Below, in pieces: positions 54,565-62,438 of a DNA stretch of 64,000 bases. The stretch is from an uncultured Solobacterium sp. Its GTDB lineage: Bacteria > Bacillota_I > Bacilli_A > Erysipelotrichales > Erysipelotrichaceae. The stretch spans positions 11,071 to 75,070 of the forward strand of contig UQPV01000005.1 of the NCBI GenBank assembly GCA_900543035.1. Direction: 5' to 3'. The position numbers and the translations under genes were made by a program. Below the pieces are notes generated by a model. It had not been told where the DNA came from, searched no databases, and worked only from the letters and a program-made list of their open reading frames with translations. Position 1 is the first letter of the stretch. Each line of letters opens with the position of its first letter.

Positions 54565-55338
54565 ATGCGTTATATGATCGTCTGCCGTCAGGATGAAAAC
54601 ACGCTGTCTGTTGGCCGCCAGGTCAGAAACAAGCTGGATGAAGCCGGATGGCAGCATACGGAATCAGATCCGCAGCTGGTCATCTGCATCGGCGGGGACG
54701 GAACTTTGCTTTACGGCGTTCATCAATATATGGATTCGATCAATGAATTGATGTTCTTGGGCATCCACACCGGAACGCTCGGCTTCTTCACGGACTATAC
54801 CCAGGATGAGCTTTCGCTTTGCCTGGACGATCTGCTGAGCAAGGAGCCGGAGATCTTCACCTCCAGATTGCTGAAGATCGAAGTGGACACGATGCCGGAG
54901 CCATTTTACGCGCTGAATGAAATGCGTGTTGAAAACGTCATTCACTCTCAGGCAGCGGACATCTATGTCGATGATGAATTCTTCGAACGCTGTCACGGCT
55001 CAGGCATCTGTCTGAGCACACAGGCCGGATCTACGGCGCTGAACCGCTCGCTGAAGGGCGCGGTGATCGACAGCGGACTGTCGGTCATGCAGCTGGCCGA
55101 GATCACGCCGATCCAGCATTCCAAGCACCGTTCACTGGGCAATCCATATATCATGATGGAAAGCCGGAAAGTGCGTATCGTCAGCGATGATTTTCAGACC
55201 GCGCTGCTGGGCTATGATCATAAGACCGTCCCGCTGCTGAATGCCCGAGAAGTCAGGATAGAGATGTCCGATAAGCATGTCCGCTTTGCCCGCTACCGCC
55301 GTTACAGTTATCTGAAGCGATTAAAGAATTTGTATTAA
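54565..55338 (+). CDS. nadK: NAD kinase
   Basis: A 257-residue ATP/polyP-dependent NAD kinase. Catalytic region VICIGGDGTLLYGVHQY; GIHTGTLGFFTDY; NEMRVEN; the substrate site GSGICLSTQAGSTALNRSLKGAVI; and the C-terminal LGYDHKTVPL. AAAGGAG lies about 7 bases before the ATG. It is divergent from the CYTH gene and is followed after 35 bases by the GGCT-like gene, likely one transcript. Confidence 0.95.
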   Translation: MRYMIVCRQDENTLSVGRQVRNKLDEAGWQHTESDPQLVICIGGDGTLLYGVHQYMDSINELMFLGIHTGTLGFFTDYTQDELSLCLDDLLSKEPEIFTSRLLKIEVDTMPEPFYALNEMRVENVIHSQAADIYVDDEFFERCHGSGICLSTQAGSTALNRSLKGAVIDSGLSVMQLAEITPIQHSKHRSLGNPYIMMESRKVRIVSDDFQTALLGYDHKTVPLLNAREVRIEMSDKHVRFARYRRYSYLKRLKNLY

Positions 55339-55373
55339 ACATATTATTATAAAAAATATTAAAGGAGAATATC

Positions 55374-55793
55374 ATGGCTAAGATCTTTGTTTATGGCACG
55401 CTGCTGGAAGGCTGCCGCAATTACCTGCGTTACCTGGATGGACATGTTCATCAGATCATGCCTGCCTATGTCAAAGGCACGCTCTATTCGCTGAAGGGCA
55501 GAGATTATCCGGCACTGCTGCCAGGCAGCGACTTCATCCGCGGTGAGGTCATGGAGGCCGATGATGAGGTCATCCCTGCCATCGATCAGCTGGAAGGATA
55601 TGTGCCGGGCAGTCCTGACAATGAATATGAAAAAGTCAGCGCACAGATTTATGATGAAGAAAAACAGCCGCTCTGTACGCTTCCGGTATATATGTATAAT
55701 ATCGATCGTTCGGATCAAAGAGAACTGATCGAAGCGCGGATCATTTCCAATGATTACCGCAAATGGTTGTCTTCCCGAGCAAAAATGGAGTAG
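55374..55793 (+). CDS. Gamma-glutamylcyclotransferase-like (AIG2/GGCT) protein
   Basis: A 139-residue protein of the BtrG/GGCT fold. The substrate loop is IFVYGTLLEGCRN and the catalytic Glu lies in IDQLEGYVPG. Family members cyclise gamma-glutamyl amides to 5-oxoproline; the natural substrate here is unknown. AAAGGAG lies 8 bases before the ATG. The last codons (Lys-Met-Glu-stop) lie in a terminator stem shared with recR. Confidence 0.85.
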   Translation: MAKIFVYGTLLEGCRNYLRYLDGHVHQIMPAYVKGTLYSLKGRDYPALLPGSDFIRGEVMEADDEVIPAIDQLEGYVPGSPDNEYEKVSAQIYDEEKQPLCTLPVYMYNIDRSDQRELIEARIISNDYRKWLSSRAKME

Positions 55794-55824
55794 ATTTCTC
55801 CTTTAAGAGATCTACTCCATTTTT
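55781..55824. terminator. Shared terminator encoding Lys-Met-Glu-stop on both strands
   Basis: A perfect 15-bp inverted repeat (55781-55795 and 55810-55824). Read from either side, its arm encodes KME-stop, the C-terminus of both the GGCT-like protein and RecR. T-runs occur on both sides. Confidence 0.9.
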
Positions 55825-56408
55825 TTTCTTCCTTCGAATGCTTTCTGCAAGGTGAGCTCATCCGCATAATCGAGATGGCCGCCCATCGGCAGTCCATGCG
55901 CGATCCGCGTGACATTGACGTGCTGGTCTTCCAGCAGCTTGGACAGATACAATGCGGTCGTCTCTCCCTCCACTGTCGGATTGGTGGCTAGGATGACCTC
56001 TTCTGTCTGTTCATCGATGCGCCGAAGCAGACTATCGATATTCAGATCCTGCGGCATGATCCCCTTTGCGGTATTGATCACGCCGTTGAGCACATGGTAG
56101 ACGCCATTGTATGTATTCATCTTTTCCATCGCGATCACATCTTTCGGGCTCTGCACGACACAGATGATCCGATGATCTCGCGTGTGGTCTGAACAGATCT
56201 CACATTCGCTGCCTTCACACAGATTTCCGCAGACTTCACAGACATCCAGTCCGTTTCGGACTGCCTGCAGGCTGGCGATCATCTCTTCCAAGGTCTCCTG
56301 ATCCCAGTCCAATACCGTAAAGGCGTACCGCTCGGCTGTTTTGATCCCTACGCCGGGAAGATGGCGGAAAGCTGCGATCAGATCTTCAAATTTCTCCGGA
56401 TACATCAA
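55812..56408 (-). CDS. recR: Recombination protein RecR
   Basis: A 198-residue recombination mediator. Order: helix-hairpin-helix LPGVGIKTAERYAF, Cys4 zinc finger (CEVCGNLCEGSECEIC), Toprim domain (ICVVQSPKDVIAME; EVILATNPTVEGETTALYL) and the C-terminal THGLPMGG-like IAHGLPMGGHLDYAD. It overlaps ybaB by ATGA, in the usual dnaX-ybaB-recR order. Confidence 0.97.
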   Translation of the reverse strand: MMYPEKFEDLIAAFRHLPGVGIKTAERYAFTVLDWDQETLEEMIASLQAVRNGLDVCEVCGNLCEGSECEICSDHTRDHRIICVVQSPKDVIAMEKMNTYNGVYHVLNGVINTAKGIMPQDLNIDSLLRRIDEQTEEVILATNPTVEGETTALYLSKLLEDQHVNVTRIAHGLPMGGHLDYADELTLQKAFEGRKKME

Positions 56409-56713
56409 AACGCTCCCGGAAACTGAATGCCGCCAGTCATCGACTTCATTTTTTCCTCTTTTTCTGCCTTTGCCCGCTCGATCGCGTTATTCAGACAGCT
56501 GACCAGCATATCCTGCAGATCTTCACGATTGTCCGGATCCATCATTTCATCGCTGATCTCGATATTGCTCACGCTCATGTTTCCGCGCACGGTCACGCTG
56601 ACCGCACTGCCGCCCATGCTTTCCGTATAACTGTGTTCATCCAGTTCTTTCTGCGTATGAGAAAGATCCTCCTGAAGCTTCATGGCTTGACTCAGTAATC
56701 TCTGCATATCCAT
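56405..56713 (-). CDS. YbaB/EbfC nucleoid-associated protein
   Basis: A 102-residue YbaB/EbfC-family DNA-binding protein. N-terminal helix LLSQAMKLQEDLSHTQKEL, central strand region GGSAVSVTVRGNMSVSNIEI and C-terminal helix. It starts 4 bases after the dnaX stop and overlaps recR. Family members bind DNA as dimers and often accompany RecR. Confidence 0.93.
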   Translation of the reverse strand: MDMQRLLSQAMKLQEDLSHTQKELDEHSYTESMGGSAVSVTVRGNMSVSNIEISDEMMDPDNREDLQDMLVSCLNNAIERAKAEKEEKMKSMTGGIQFPGAF

Positions 56714-56717
56714 ATGT

Positions 56718-58463
56718 TCATTCCTCCATCATGACGATCTCGCCGCCGAACAGATCGGTCAGTTTTTCCTCTGTTGTCGGCTCATGTTTTTCACCGGTGT
56801 TGTTCTGTTTCAATTCTACACGAACAGGTTCCGGCAATGTGCCCTGCTGCATATGTTCTTTGAATTTTTGAATGACTTGTTTACGCTGCTGTTCATCGAT
56901 AGCGAATACCTTTTTCTGTATGCCCAGCAGTTCATGGATGAAGCGTTCGAGCTCTTCATCTCGTTCCAGCTCGTTGATCTCACGGGCTTCCAGCGGGCTG
57001 TCGACGGAAAGCACCAGATAATTGACGCCGCTGCCCACGATCACGGCGTGCTTCAGTGCATTGGCATATTTCACCCATTCCAGTTCATTCAAATATGCGG
57101 GCAGCTGGCTGAATTTCTCCAGATCTTGTTGCTTATGCTGTTTATTGGCGCCGGCGAGCAATGCGATGATATATTCATCTTCATAGCCCAGGACCGGTTC
57201 AGGTTCTTTCTTCTTTTTTGCCGGTTTTGCAGGTTTCTCTATTTGTTTTTCTTCTGGCTGTTCACGTTTTGTTTCACGTGAAACACTCATCACGACCGTC
57301 GGGATCGGTTCTGGTTCTGAGAACGATGCTTTCTGCTCAGGTTCAGCCTGTGAAACCGCCCTCTGCACGCTCGAAACCGCTGAGACAGACGTTTCATTCA
57401 TCATCTTCAATACCGCGATCTCAAAATATGACGAAACATCAGATGCCATTCGGTATTTTTCCATCGTTTCCATCAACACATCGATCATCTGCAAGCGGCG
57501 CGCTTCAGGAACATCGGCCAAACTGTCCTTGATGACATTTAGATATACATCCGCAACCAATGTCTGATCTCCGGTATAGGAATAGACCAGGCTGTCCTTC
57601 AACAGATTGATCAGATCCGCAGTCAGCCGGCGGATATCTATGCCGCGTTCAGACAAGGCTTCGATCTGTTCCATCAATTCAGTATATTCCCGGTCCAGCA
57701 CATGAGAAAGAAGCGTTCCCTTCTCTGCCGGCGTCGTGATGCCGTAAATGGTATTGACGTCTTCTGTCGTGATGTTATCCTGCGCATAGGCGATGCACTG
57801 GTCCAAAATAGACAGCGCATCACGCATGCCGCCCTCAGAAAGCGTTGCCACCAGCCTGACCGCATCTGGTTCCATATGGATTTTTTCCTGTTCGAGGACA
57901 TAATCCAGCCGCTCAACCATATCCGATACGGAGACCTTATTGAAATCGAAACGCTGGCATCTCGAGATGATGGTCGGCAGCACTTTATGCGGTTCCGTGG
58001 TCGCAAAGATAAAGATCACATGTTCAGGCGGTTCCTCGATGGTCTTCAACAGCGCGTTGAACGCACCCGCTGACATCATGTGTACCTCGTCGATGATATA
58101 TACTTTATATTTCCCTTCGATCGGCGCATATTTCACTTTCTCGATCAAGTTTCTTACTTCTTCTACGCCATTGTTGCTCGCTGCGTCGATCTCGATGATA
58201 TCCGGATGAGATCCGTTCTGGAATTCCACGCAGTTATGGCATTCTCCACATGGCGCATGCTCTTCAGATTCGCAATTCAGCATTTTGGCAAAGATCTTTG
58301 CAATCGATGTCTTTCCCGTTCCGCGCGGACCGCAAAACAGATAAGCATGTGCGATCCGGTGCTGTCTAACTGCATTCTGAAGCGTCTTAACGATCGGCTT
58401 TTGTCCGGCGACGCCATCAAAGCTCACCGGACGATATTTTCGATATAATGCCTGATAAGCCAT
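56718..58463 (-). CDS. dnaX: DNA polymerase III tau (and probably gamma) subunit
   Basis: A 581-residue clamp-loader ATPase. Walker A FCGPRGTGKTS, Cys4 zinc site (CESEEHAPCGECHNC), YIIDEVHMMS, FATTEPHKVLPTIISRCQ; domain III to about 360; then a flexible Lys/Pro/Glu hinge and the tau-specific C-terminus. At codons 415-417 the hinge has the slippery heptamer A AAA AAG; a -1 shift reaches TGA after four codons (EERT), giving a 421-residue gamma-like form. A perfect parS lies in the hinge (encoding VSRET). An extended -10 (TGA-TATAAT, 58504..58496) precedes the gene. Confidence 0.96.
   Translation of the reverse strand: MAYQALYRKYRPVSFDGVAGQKPIVKTLQNAVRQHRIAHAYLFCGPRGTGKTSIAKIFAKMLNCESEEHAPCGECHNCVEFQNGSHPDIIEIDAASNNGVEEVRNLIEKVKYAPIEGKYKVYIIDEVHMMSAGAFNALLKTIEEPPEHVIFIFATTEPHKVLPTIISRCQRFDFNKVSVSDMVERLDYVLEQEKIHMEPDAVRLVATLSEGGMRDALSILDQCIAYAQDNITTEDVNTIYGITTPAEKGTLLSHVLDREYTELMEQIEALSERGIDIRRLTADLINLLKDSLVYSYTGDQTLVADVYLNVIKDSLADVPEARRLQMIDVLMETMEKYRMASDVSSYFEIAVLKMMNETSVSAVSSVQRAVSQAEPEQKASFSEPEPIPTVVMSVSRETKREQPEEKQIEKPAKPAKKKKEPEPVLGYEDEYIIALLAGANKQHKQQDLEKFSQLPAYLNELEWVKYANALKHAVIVGSGVNYLVLSVDSPLEAREINELERDEELERFIHELLGIQKKVFAIDEQQRKQVIQKFKEHMQQGTLPEPVRVELKQNNTGEKHEPTTEEKLTDLFGGEIVMMEE
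57199..57219 (-). other. Probable -1 programmed frameshift site in dnaX
   Basis: The heptamer A AAA AAG (57219..57213) lies in the correct phase for -1 slippage, identical to the Escherichia coli dnaX site. The -1 frame then reads GAA GAA AGA ACC TGA. No strong downstream stem is evident by eye; ACCGG before and CCGGT after the site could pair. Confidence 0.65.
57270..57285. other. parS centromere site inside dnaX
   Basis: TGTTTCACGTGAAACA, a perfect match to the ParB/Spo0J-binding consensus. It encodes part of VSRET in the DnaX hinge. Confidence 0.93.
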
Positions 58464-58560
58464 GTCACACCTTCTTTCTAAACGATGCTGAGTTCATTAT
58501 ATCACATGGAATGCGGCTTTTTACATCAATCTTTTCCCCCTCATCACTGCATGATGGCAG

Positions 58561-58582
58561 AAAAAAAGAGTGCGAACACTCT
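58561..58582 (-). terminator. Terminator after tadA
   Basis: AGAGTG-TTCG-CACTCT stem with a stable UUCG loop, then seven T. The tadA stop overlaps the stem. Confidence 0.92.
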
Positions 58583-59078
58583 ATGTCTGTTGATCATCGG
58601 GACATCTATCTATCATCCGGCTGTTCTTCTTCTGCAGCCGTTTGATCCGAAAGAAATGCCGGAGCATATTGCTGCATTCCTCCTGCATCAGTCCGGATTC
58701 CACTTCCGGATAGTGATTGAATCCGCTTGTCTCATACATACGCATGCAGCTTTCGATGCTTCCGCCTTTTGGATCACTGGCGCCGTAGTAAACCTTTCGA
58801 ATACGCGACTGCAGGATAGCGCCGGCACACATCGGGCATGGTTCCAGGGTAACATACAGATCACAGCCATCAAGCCGCCAGCTGTTCAGCTTCTTGCACG
58901 CTTTTTGAATGGCGAGGATCTCTGCATGCGCAATAGATTGCTGCGTGCTTTCCCGCCGATTATACGCTCTGGCAATGACTTTTCCATTTTTGACGATGAC
59001 GCACCCGATCGGCACTTCATCGATATCCCAGGCTTTTTTTGCTTGCTTGATTGCTTCCATCATAAACCGGTCTGACAT
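58581..59078 (-). CDS. tadA: tRNA(Arg) adenosine-34 deaminase TadA
   Basis: A 165-residue zinc deaminase converting A34 to inosine in tRNA-Arg(ACG). Zinc motifs: HAEILAI and EPCPMCAGA; also VPIGCVIVKNGK and YGASDPKGG. The ATG at 59078 has GGGAGGG 6 bases upstream; the open frame before it covers a parS site and is not coding. It sits between ffs and dnaX, as in B. subtilis, where the order is tadA, scRNA, dnaX; here ffs precedes tadA. Confidence 0.94.
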   Translation of the reverse strand: MSDRFMMEAIKQAKKAWDIDEVPIGCVIVKNGKVIARAYNRRESTQQSIAHAEILAIQKACKKLNSWRLDGCDLYVTLEPCPMCAGAILQSRIRKVYYGASDPKGGSIESCMRMYETSGFNHYPEVESGLMQEECSNMLRHFFRIKRLQKKNSRMIDRCPDDQQT

Positions 59079-59093
59079 GGTACACCCTCCCGA

Positions 59094-59109
59094 TGTTTCA
59101 CGTGAAACA
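59094..59109. other. parS centromere site between ffs and tadA
   Basis: A second perfect TGTTTCACGTGAAACA, 1.8 kb from the first, placed between the SRP RNA terminator and the tadA ribosome site. Confidence 0.93.
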
Positions 59110-59112
59110 TAT

Positions 59113-59200
59113 AAAACAAAAGCTACCACACATGATAGAGCTTCCTTAAGGCTGCTTCGTTCCCGACCTGACCTGATTCGTAAGATACCATTGCAGTAGC
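59113..59200 (-). ncRNA. ffs: Signal recognition particle RNA (small bacterial type)
   Basis: The universal SRP core is present: GGTCAGG, then a GGAA tetraloop, then GAAGCAGCC (about 59172-59149). The closing pair of the tetraloop is G-C here (CGGGAACG) instead of the common C-G, with both bases changed so pairing is kept. The ends GCTAC (59200..59196) and GTAGC (59126..59122) pair, followed by TTTTGTTTT. Length about 80-88 bases, of the 4.5S-like short type. It binds Ffh for co-translational membrane targeting. Confidence 0.93.
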
Positions 59201-59206
59201 AGAGAT

Positions 59207-59236
59207 ATTATAGCACAGAGTCTCCATCCATGGCAA
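59207..59236 (-). promoter_or_regulatory. ffs promoter
   Basis: -35 TTGCCA (59236..59231), 18-base spacer, -10 TATAAT (59212..59207), 7 bases before the predicted RNA 5' end. Confidence 0.75.
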
Positions 59237-59266
59237 GAGCGAGTTTTTTTACCCGAAACCACACGT

Positions 59267-59842
59267 TTAGATAAACATCCCATCTGGCAGATGGAGATGA
59301 AGATCAAGCGATTTCTCTATGCGCAAAATCTGATGACAACGCGACGAAACAGGTGAGACGAGAACAGAAAGTCCCATCTCCTTGCTCTGATAGCCTTCAT
59401 GATTATCCGCATAGATATTCCAGTTTGCACACTGCCAGCTGCCCTGAAGAAGATAAAATGGGCACACTTGCTCCGCACAAGTGAACAGACCAAGATCGAT
59501 CTGTGATCGTTCAACCATCCGTCTTGTCAGATGATCAAACAATAACGATCCGCATCCATGATGCCGATATGAGGGATGCACGCAAAAACAAGATAGCGCA
59601 CCGACCAATAACCGTTGCTCATCGATCATCGTATCGATCAGGATCACACCGGCATAAGCCATCATCGTCCCATGAACGAACAAGCCGAAAGACTGAACCG
59701 GAAAATCATTCCGATGCACACTTCCCTCTTCCTGCTCACCCCAGCAAAGATGGACAAACCGATCAATCAATATTCGCTCAGTTTCATTCTCAGTTTCATT
59801 CAACGCATGATAACGAGATGTCTTGATTTCTATATTCTTCAT
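59267..59842 (-). CDS. GNAT-type N-acetyltransferase-like protein
   Basis: A 191-residue protein with the acetyl-CoA-binding pattern of the GNAT fold: LVGALSCFCVHPSYRHHGCGSLLFDHLTRRM (V-x-P-x-x-R/Q-x-x-G-x-G/A like, about residues 78-108). The substrate is unknown. The ATG at 59842 has no ribosome site, and the -10-like TATACT (extended by TGA) ends 7 bases before it, so the mRNA could be leaderless. A longer form from 59902 would have the promoter-like sequence inside its coding region. Confidence 0.6.
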   Translation of the reverse strand: MKNIEIKTSRYHALNETENETERILIDRFVHLCWGEQEEGSVHRNDFPVQSFGLFVHGTMMAYAGVILIDTMIDEQRLLVGALSCFCVHPSYRHHGCGSLLFDHLTRRMVERSQIDLGLFTCAEQVCPFYLLQGSWQCANWNIYADNHEGYQSKEMGLSVLVSPVSSRCHQILRIEKSLDLHLHLPDGMFI

Positions 59843-60166
59843 CACATAGAGTATATCATATGCTTTATTCAAAAGAATAGAAAAATACACGCCGATCGTC
59901 AAACCACGAACGAACAGAGAAACGAGTCCGTTTTTTCATTCAAACTTATGCTTTTTTGATGAATTGAATCAACCGATTATCCATCCATCAATTACTCGAT
60001 GCATATCAGAAGGTGTCAAATATAACAAAAAACATGAGAAAAAGCCTTTAATTATCGGCATTTTCTCATGTTTCGCGCATAAAAATTCAAACCGTTTAGA
60101 ATCACCTGATCATGGTCGACTTCCCATCTTCTCGTCTAATCAGGCAAATCAGTAATGAACTCGTGT
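59843..60166. other. Intergenic region between GNAT gene and serS
   Basis: AT-rich spacer. It holds the GNAT promoter-like sequence at its left end and the serS terminator at 60027-60072. I see no gene in the rest. Confidence 0.6.
60027..60072 (-). terminator. Terminator downstream of serS
   Basis: Arms 60031-60046 and 60057-60072 pair at 15 of 16 positions with a 10-base loop; a T-run follows on the minus strand. It lies about 95 bases after the serS stop. Confidence 0.82.
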
Positions 60167-61453
60167 TTATTTTTTAGGAACCAGCTTCTCCTGACCGCCC
60201 ATATACGGTCTGAGCGCTTCCGGAATATTCACTGAACCATCTTCGTTCAAATTATTTTCCAGGAATGCGATCAACATACGCGGCGGAGCGACGACCGTGT
60301 TGTTCAGCGTATGCGCAAAGTATTTTCCATCGCTTCCCTTTACACGGATCTTCAATCTTCTGGCCTGAGCATCCGTCAGGTTAGAGCAGCTTCCCACTTC
60401 AAAGTATTTCTGCTGGCGCGGAGACCATGCCTCGACATCCACAGACTTGCATTTCAGATCTGCCAGATCACCTGAGCAGCATTCCAGCGTACGCACCGGA
60501 ATGTCCAGGCTGCGGAACAGATCCACCGTATTCATGTAAAGCTTGACGAACCAATCCGCGCTTTCTTCCGGCTTGCAGACAACGATCATTTCCTGCTTCT
60601 CAAACTGATGGATGCGGTAAACGCCGCGCTCCTCGATACCATGTGCACCTTTCTCCTTTCTGAAGCATGGCGAATAGCTGGTGTACGTATAAGGCAGGTC
60701 CTTTTCATCAAGGATCGTATCGATGAACTTTCCGATCATAGAATGTTCGCTCGTACCGATCAGATACAGATCCTCGCCTTCGATCTTATACATCATGCCT
60801 TCCATTTCTGCAAAGCTCATGACACCGGTCACGACATTGCTGCGGATCATGAACGGCGGCACGACATACGTAAATCCTCTGTCGATCATGAAATCACGGG
60901 CATAAGAAATGACTGCACTGTGCAGACGCGCGATATCGCCCATCAAATAATAGAAACCGTTTCCGGCAACTTTTCTGGCGCTGTCCAGATCGATGCCATT
61001 GAACTTCTCCATGATCTCTGTATGATACGGAATCTCAAAAGCAGGGACGACAGGCTCGCCAAACTTCTCCAGTTCTACATTCTCAGAATCATCCTTGCCG
61101 ATCGGCACGCTGGGATCGATCATGTTCGGGATCTGCATCATGATCTCCTGCACGCGGTCTCTGACCACTGCTTCTTTTTCCTCGATCTCCTTCAGCTCAT
61201 CTGCCATGGAAGCGACCTGCTGTTTGACTGCTTCCGCTTCGTCTCTCTTTCCTTCCTTCATCAGACCGCCGATCTGCTTGCTCATCGCATTGCGCTGTGC
61301 GCGCAGATCATCCACACGCTGCTTCATCGTACGCAGCTCACGATCTTTGACGATCACTTCATCTACCAGCGGAAGCTTCTGGTCCTGAAATTTCTTTTTG
61401 ATGTTCTCTTTGACGAGATCAGGATTCTCGCGTAAGAATTTGATATCAAGCAT
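60167..61453 (-). CDS. serS: Seryl-tRNA synthetase
   Basis: A 428-residue class II synthetase. The N-terminal coiled-coil arm (about 1-105) binds the long variable arm of tRNA-Ser. Motif 2 is FRKEKGAHGIEERGVYRIHQFEKQEM and motif 3 NNTVVAPPRMLIAFLENN. GGGAGG lies 7-8 bases before the ATG. A T-box leader precedes it, so expression should rise when uncharged tRNA-Ser accumulates. Confidence 0.97.
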   Translation of the reverse strand: MLDIKFLRENPDLVKENIKKKFQDQKLPLVDEVIVKDRELRTMKQRVDDLRAQRNAMSKQIGGLMKEGKRDEAEAVKQQVASMADELKEIEEKEAVVRDRVQEIMMQIPNMIDPSVPIGKDDSENVELEKFGEPVVPAFEIPYHTEIMEKFNGIDLDSARKVAGNGFYYLMGDIARLHSAVISYARDFMIDRGFTYVVPPFMIRSNVVTGVMSFAEMEGMMYKIEGEDLYLIGTSEHSMIGKFIDTILDEKDLPYTYTSYSPCFRKEKGAHGIEERGVYRIHQFEKQEMIVVCKPEESADWFVKLYMNTVDLFRSLDIPVRTLECCSGDLADLKCKSVDVEAWSPRQQKYFEVGSCSNLTDAQARRLKIRVKGSDGKYFAHTLNNTVVAPPRMLIAFLENNLNEDGSVNIPEALRPYMGGQEKLVPKK

Positions 61454-61474
61454 GCTATATCCTCCCTGTTTTGC

Positions 61475-61700
61475 AAAAAAAGAGGCTTCGCACCATAAAG
61501 GGACGAATGCCTCGTGTTGCCACCCTTCTTATTCCGTCAAACGGAATCACTCAAAGCGATAACGGCGCTGCCGAAAACAGATACTTTATTCCCTGTTTTG
61601 CTCAGAGGTGCTTTTTCGCTGCCCCGTTTCACATGACTTGCACCATCCGTCATTTCTCTTCAGTGAATGAAACAGTTACTTTTCCTCTTCATTGCTTTCT
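61475..61700 (-). promoter_or_regulatory. T-box leader of serS
   Basis: The T-box core AAGGGTGGCAACACG (61528-61514) is followed by the terminator GAGGC/GCCTC (61513-61482) and seven T. The Stem I base pairs CTGTTT with AAACAG. The specifier region reads CTCTGAGC, where both UCU and AGC are serine codons, so the exact specifier is ambiguous. The 342-base gap 61454-61795 holds this leader, its promoter and nothing else recognised. Confidence 0.9.
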
Positions 61701-61705
61701 TATTT

Positions 61706-61734
61706 ATTTTATAAGAAAGCGTATAAAAAGTCAA
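61706..61734 (-). promoter_or_regulatory. serS promoter
   Basis: -35 TTGACT (61734..61729), 17-base spacer, -10 TAAAAT (61711..61706). Confidence 0.78.
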
Positions 61735-61795
61735 TAAACCAGAGGGATGTGTCCAACAATTCAGAAATATAGAGCTATCTCTCAAATTCAATGAT

Positions 61796-62437
61796 TCATT
61801 GTTCATTTTGACATAATTTGCCATTATCCATTTTCAACACTTTATCACATAAAATTGAAATATCTTCTTTATTATGGCTGGCAATAATAATCAGACAGCC
61901 TTTCTCTTTTAAGCGCAGCAAAATATTACGAAACTTTAAGATACTTTCTTCATCTAAAGCATTTGTCGGCTCATCTAATAGTAAAATCTTCTGTTGCTCA
62001 AATATTGCCTGTGCAATGACCAATTTTTGTTTCATTCCTAAAGAATAAGCTTTTACTTTTCTCTTATCTTCTGGATCTAATCCGACTGATTCTAAGGCAA
62101 ACCTGATGTCATCATCATTCGCAATCTTTTTTATTTCGGCTAATAATTTCAGATTATCAAAACCTGTATATTGCGGCAACATATTCATATTTTCAATGAT
62201 GATTCCGGTATCTTCTGGAAAATCGATATCTTTGTGCAGCACTTTATCGTTATATCTGATTTCCCCTTCTGTCGCATAAATCAGACCTGCCAATGCTCTT
62301 AACAACATGGTCTTTCCCGAACCATTTCGTCCATATAGTCCATAAATAATACCAGATCTAAATGTATAATTAATATCCTTTAAAACTTCTTTATCCTTTA
62401 TTCTCTTTGTATAATGACTAACCTGTATTTCTCTCAT
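61796..62437 (-). CDS. ABC transporter ATP-binding protein
   Basis: A 213-residue ATPase of the BcrA/ABC-2 exporter class. Walker A YGRNGSGKTMLL, signature AYSLGMKQKL (the usual variant of LSGGQ in this class), Walker B ILLLDEPTNALD, switch His in IASHNKED. GGGAG lies 9 bases before the ATG at 62437; an in-frame TTG at 62446 would overlap the permease gene. Base composition is clearly more AT-rich than the rest of the window, like the permease genes upstream. Substrates of the class include peptides, antibiotics and lantibiotics (self-immunity). Confidence 0.88.
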   Translation of the reverse strand: MREIQVSHYTKRIKDKEVLKDINYTFRSGIIYGLYGRNGSGKTMLLRALAGLIYATEGEIRYNDKVLHKDIDFPEDTGIIIENMNMLPQYTGFDNLKLLAEIKKIANDDDIRFALESVGLDPEDKRKVKAYSLGMKQKLVIAQAIFEQQKILLLDEPTNALDEESILKFRNILLRLKEKGCLIIIASHNKEDISILCDKVLKMDNGKLCQNEQ

Positions 62438-62438
62438 G

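Noticed and set aside
58464..58580. SRP RNA between tadA and dnaX, its position in B. subtilis
   Set aside because: That gap holds only the tadA terminator and the dnaX promoter; the SRP RNA core is found upstream of tadA instead.
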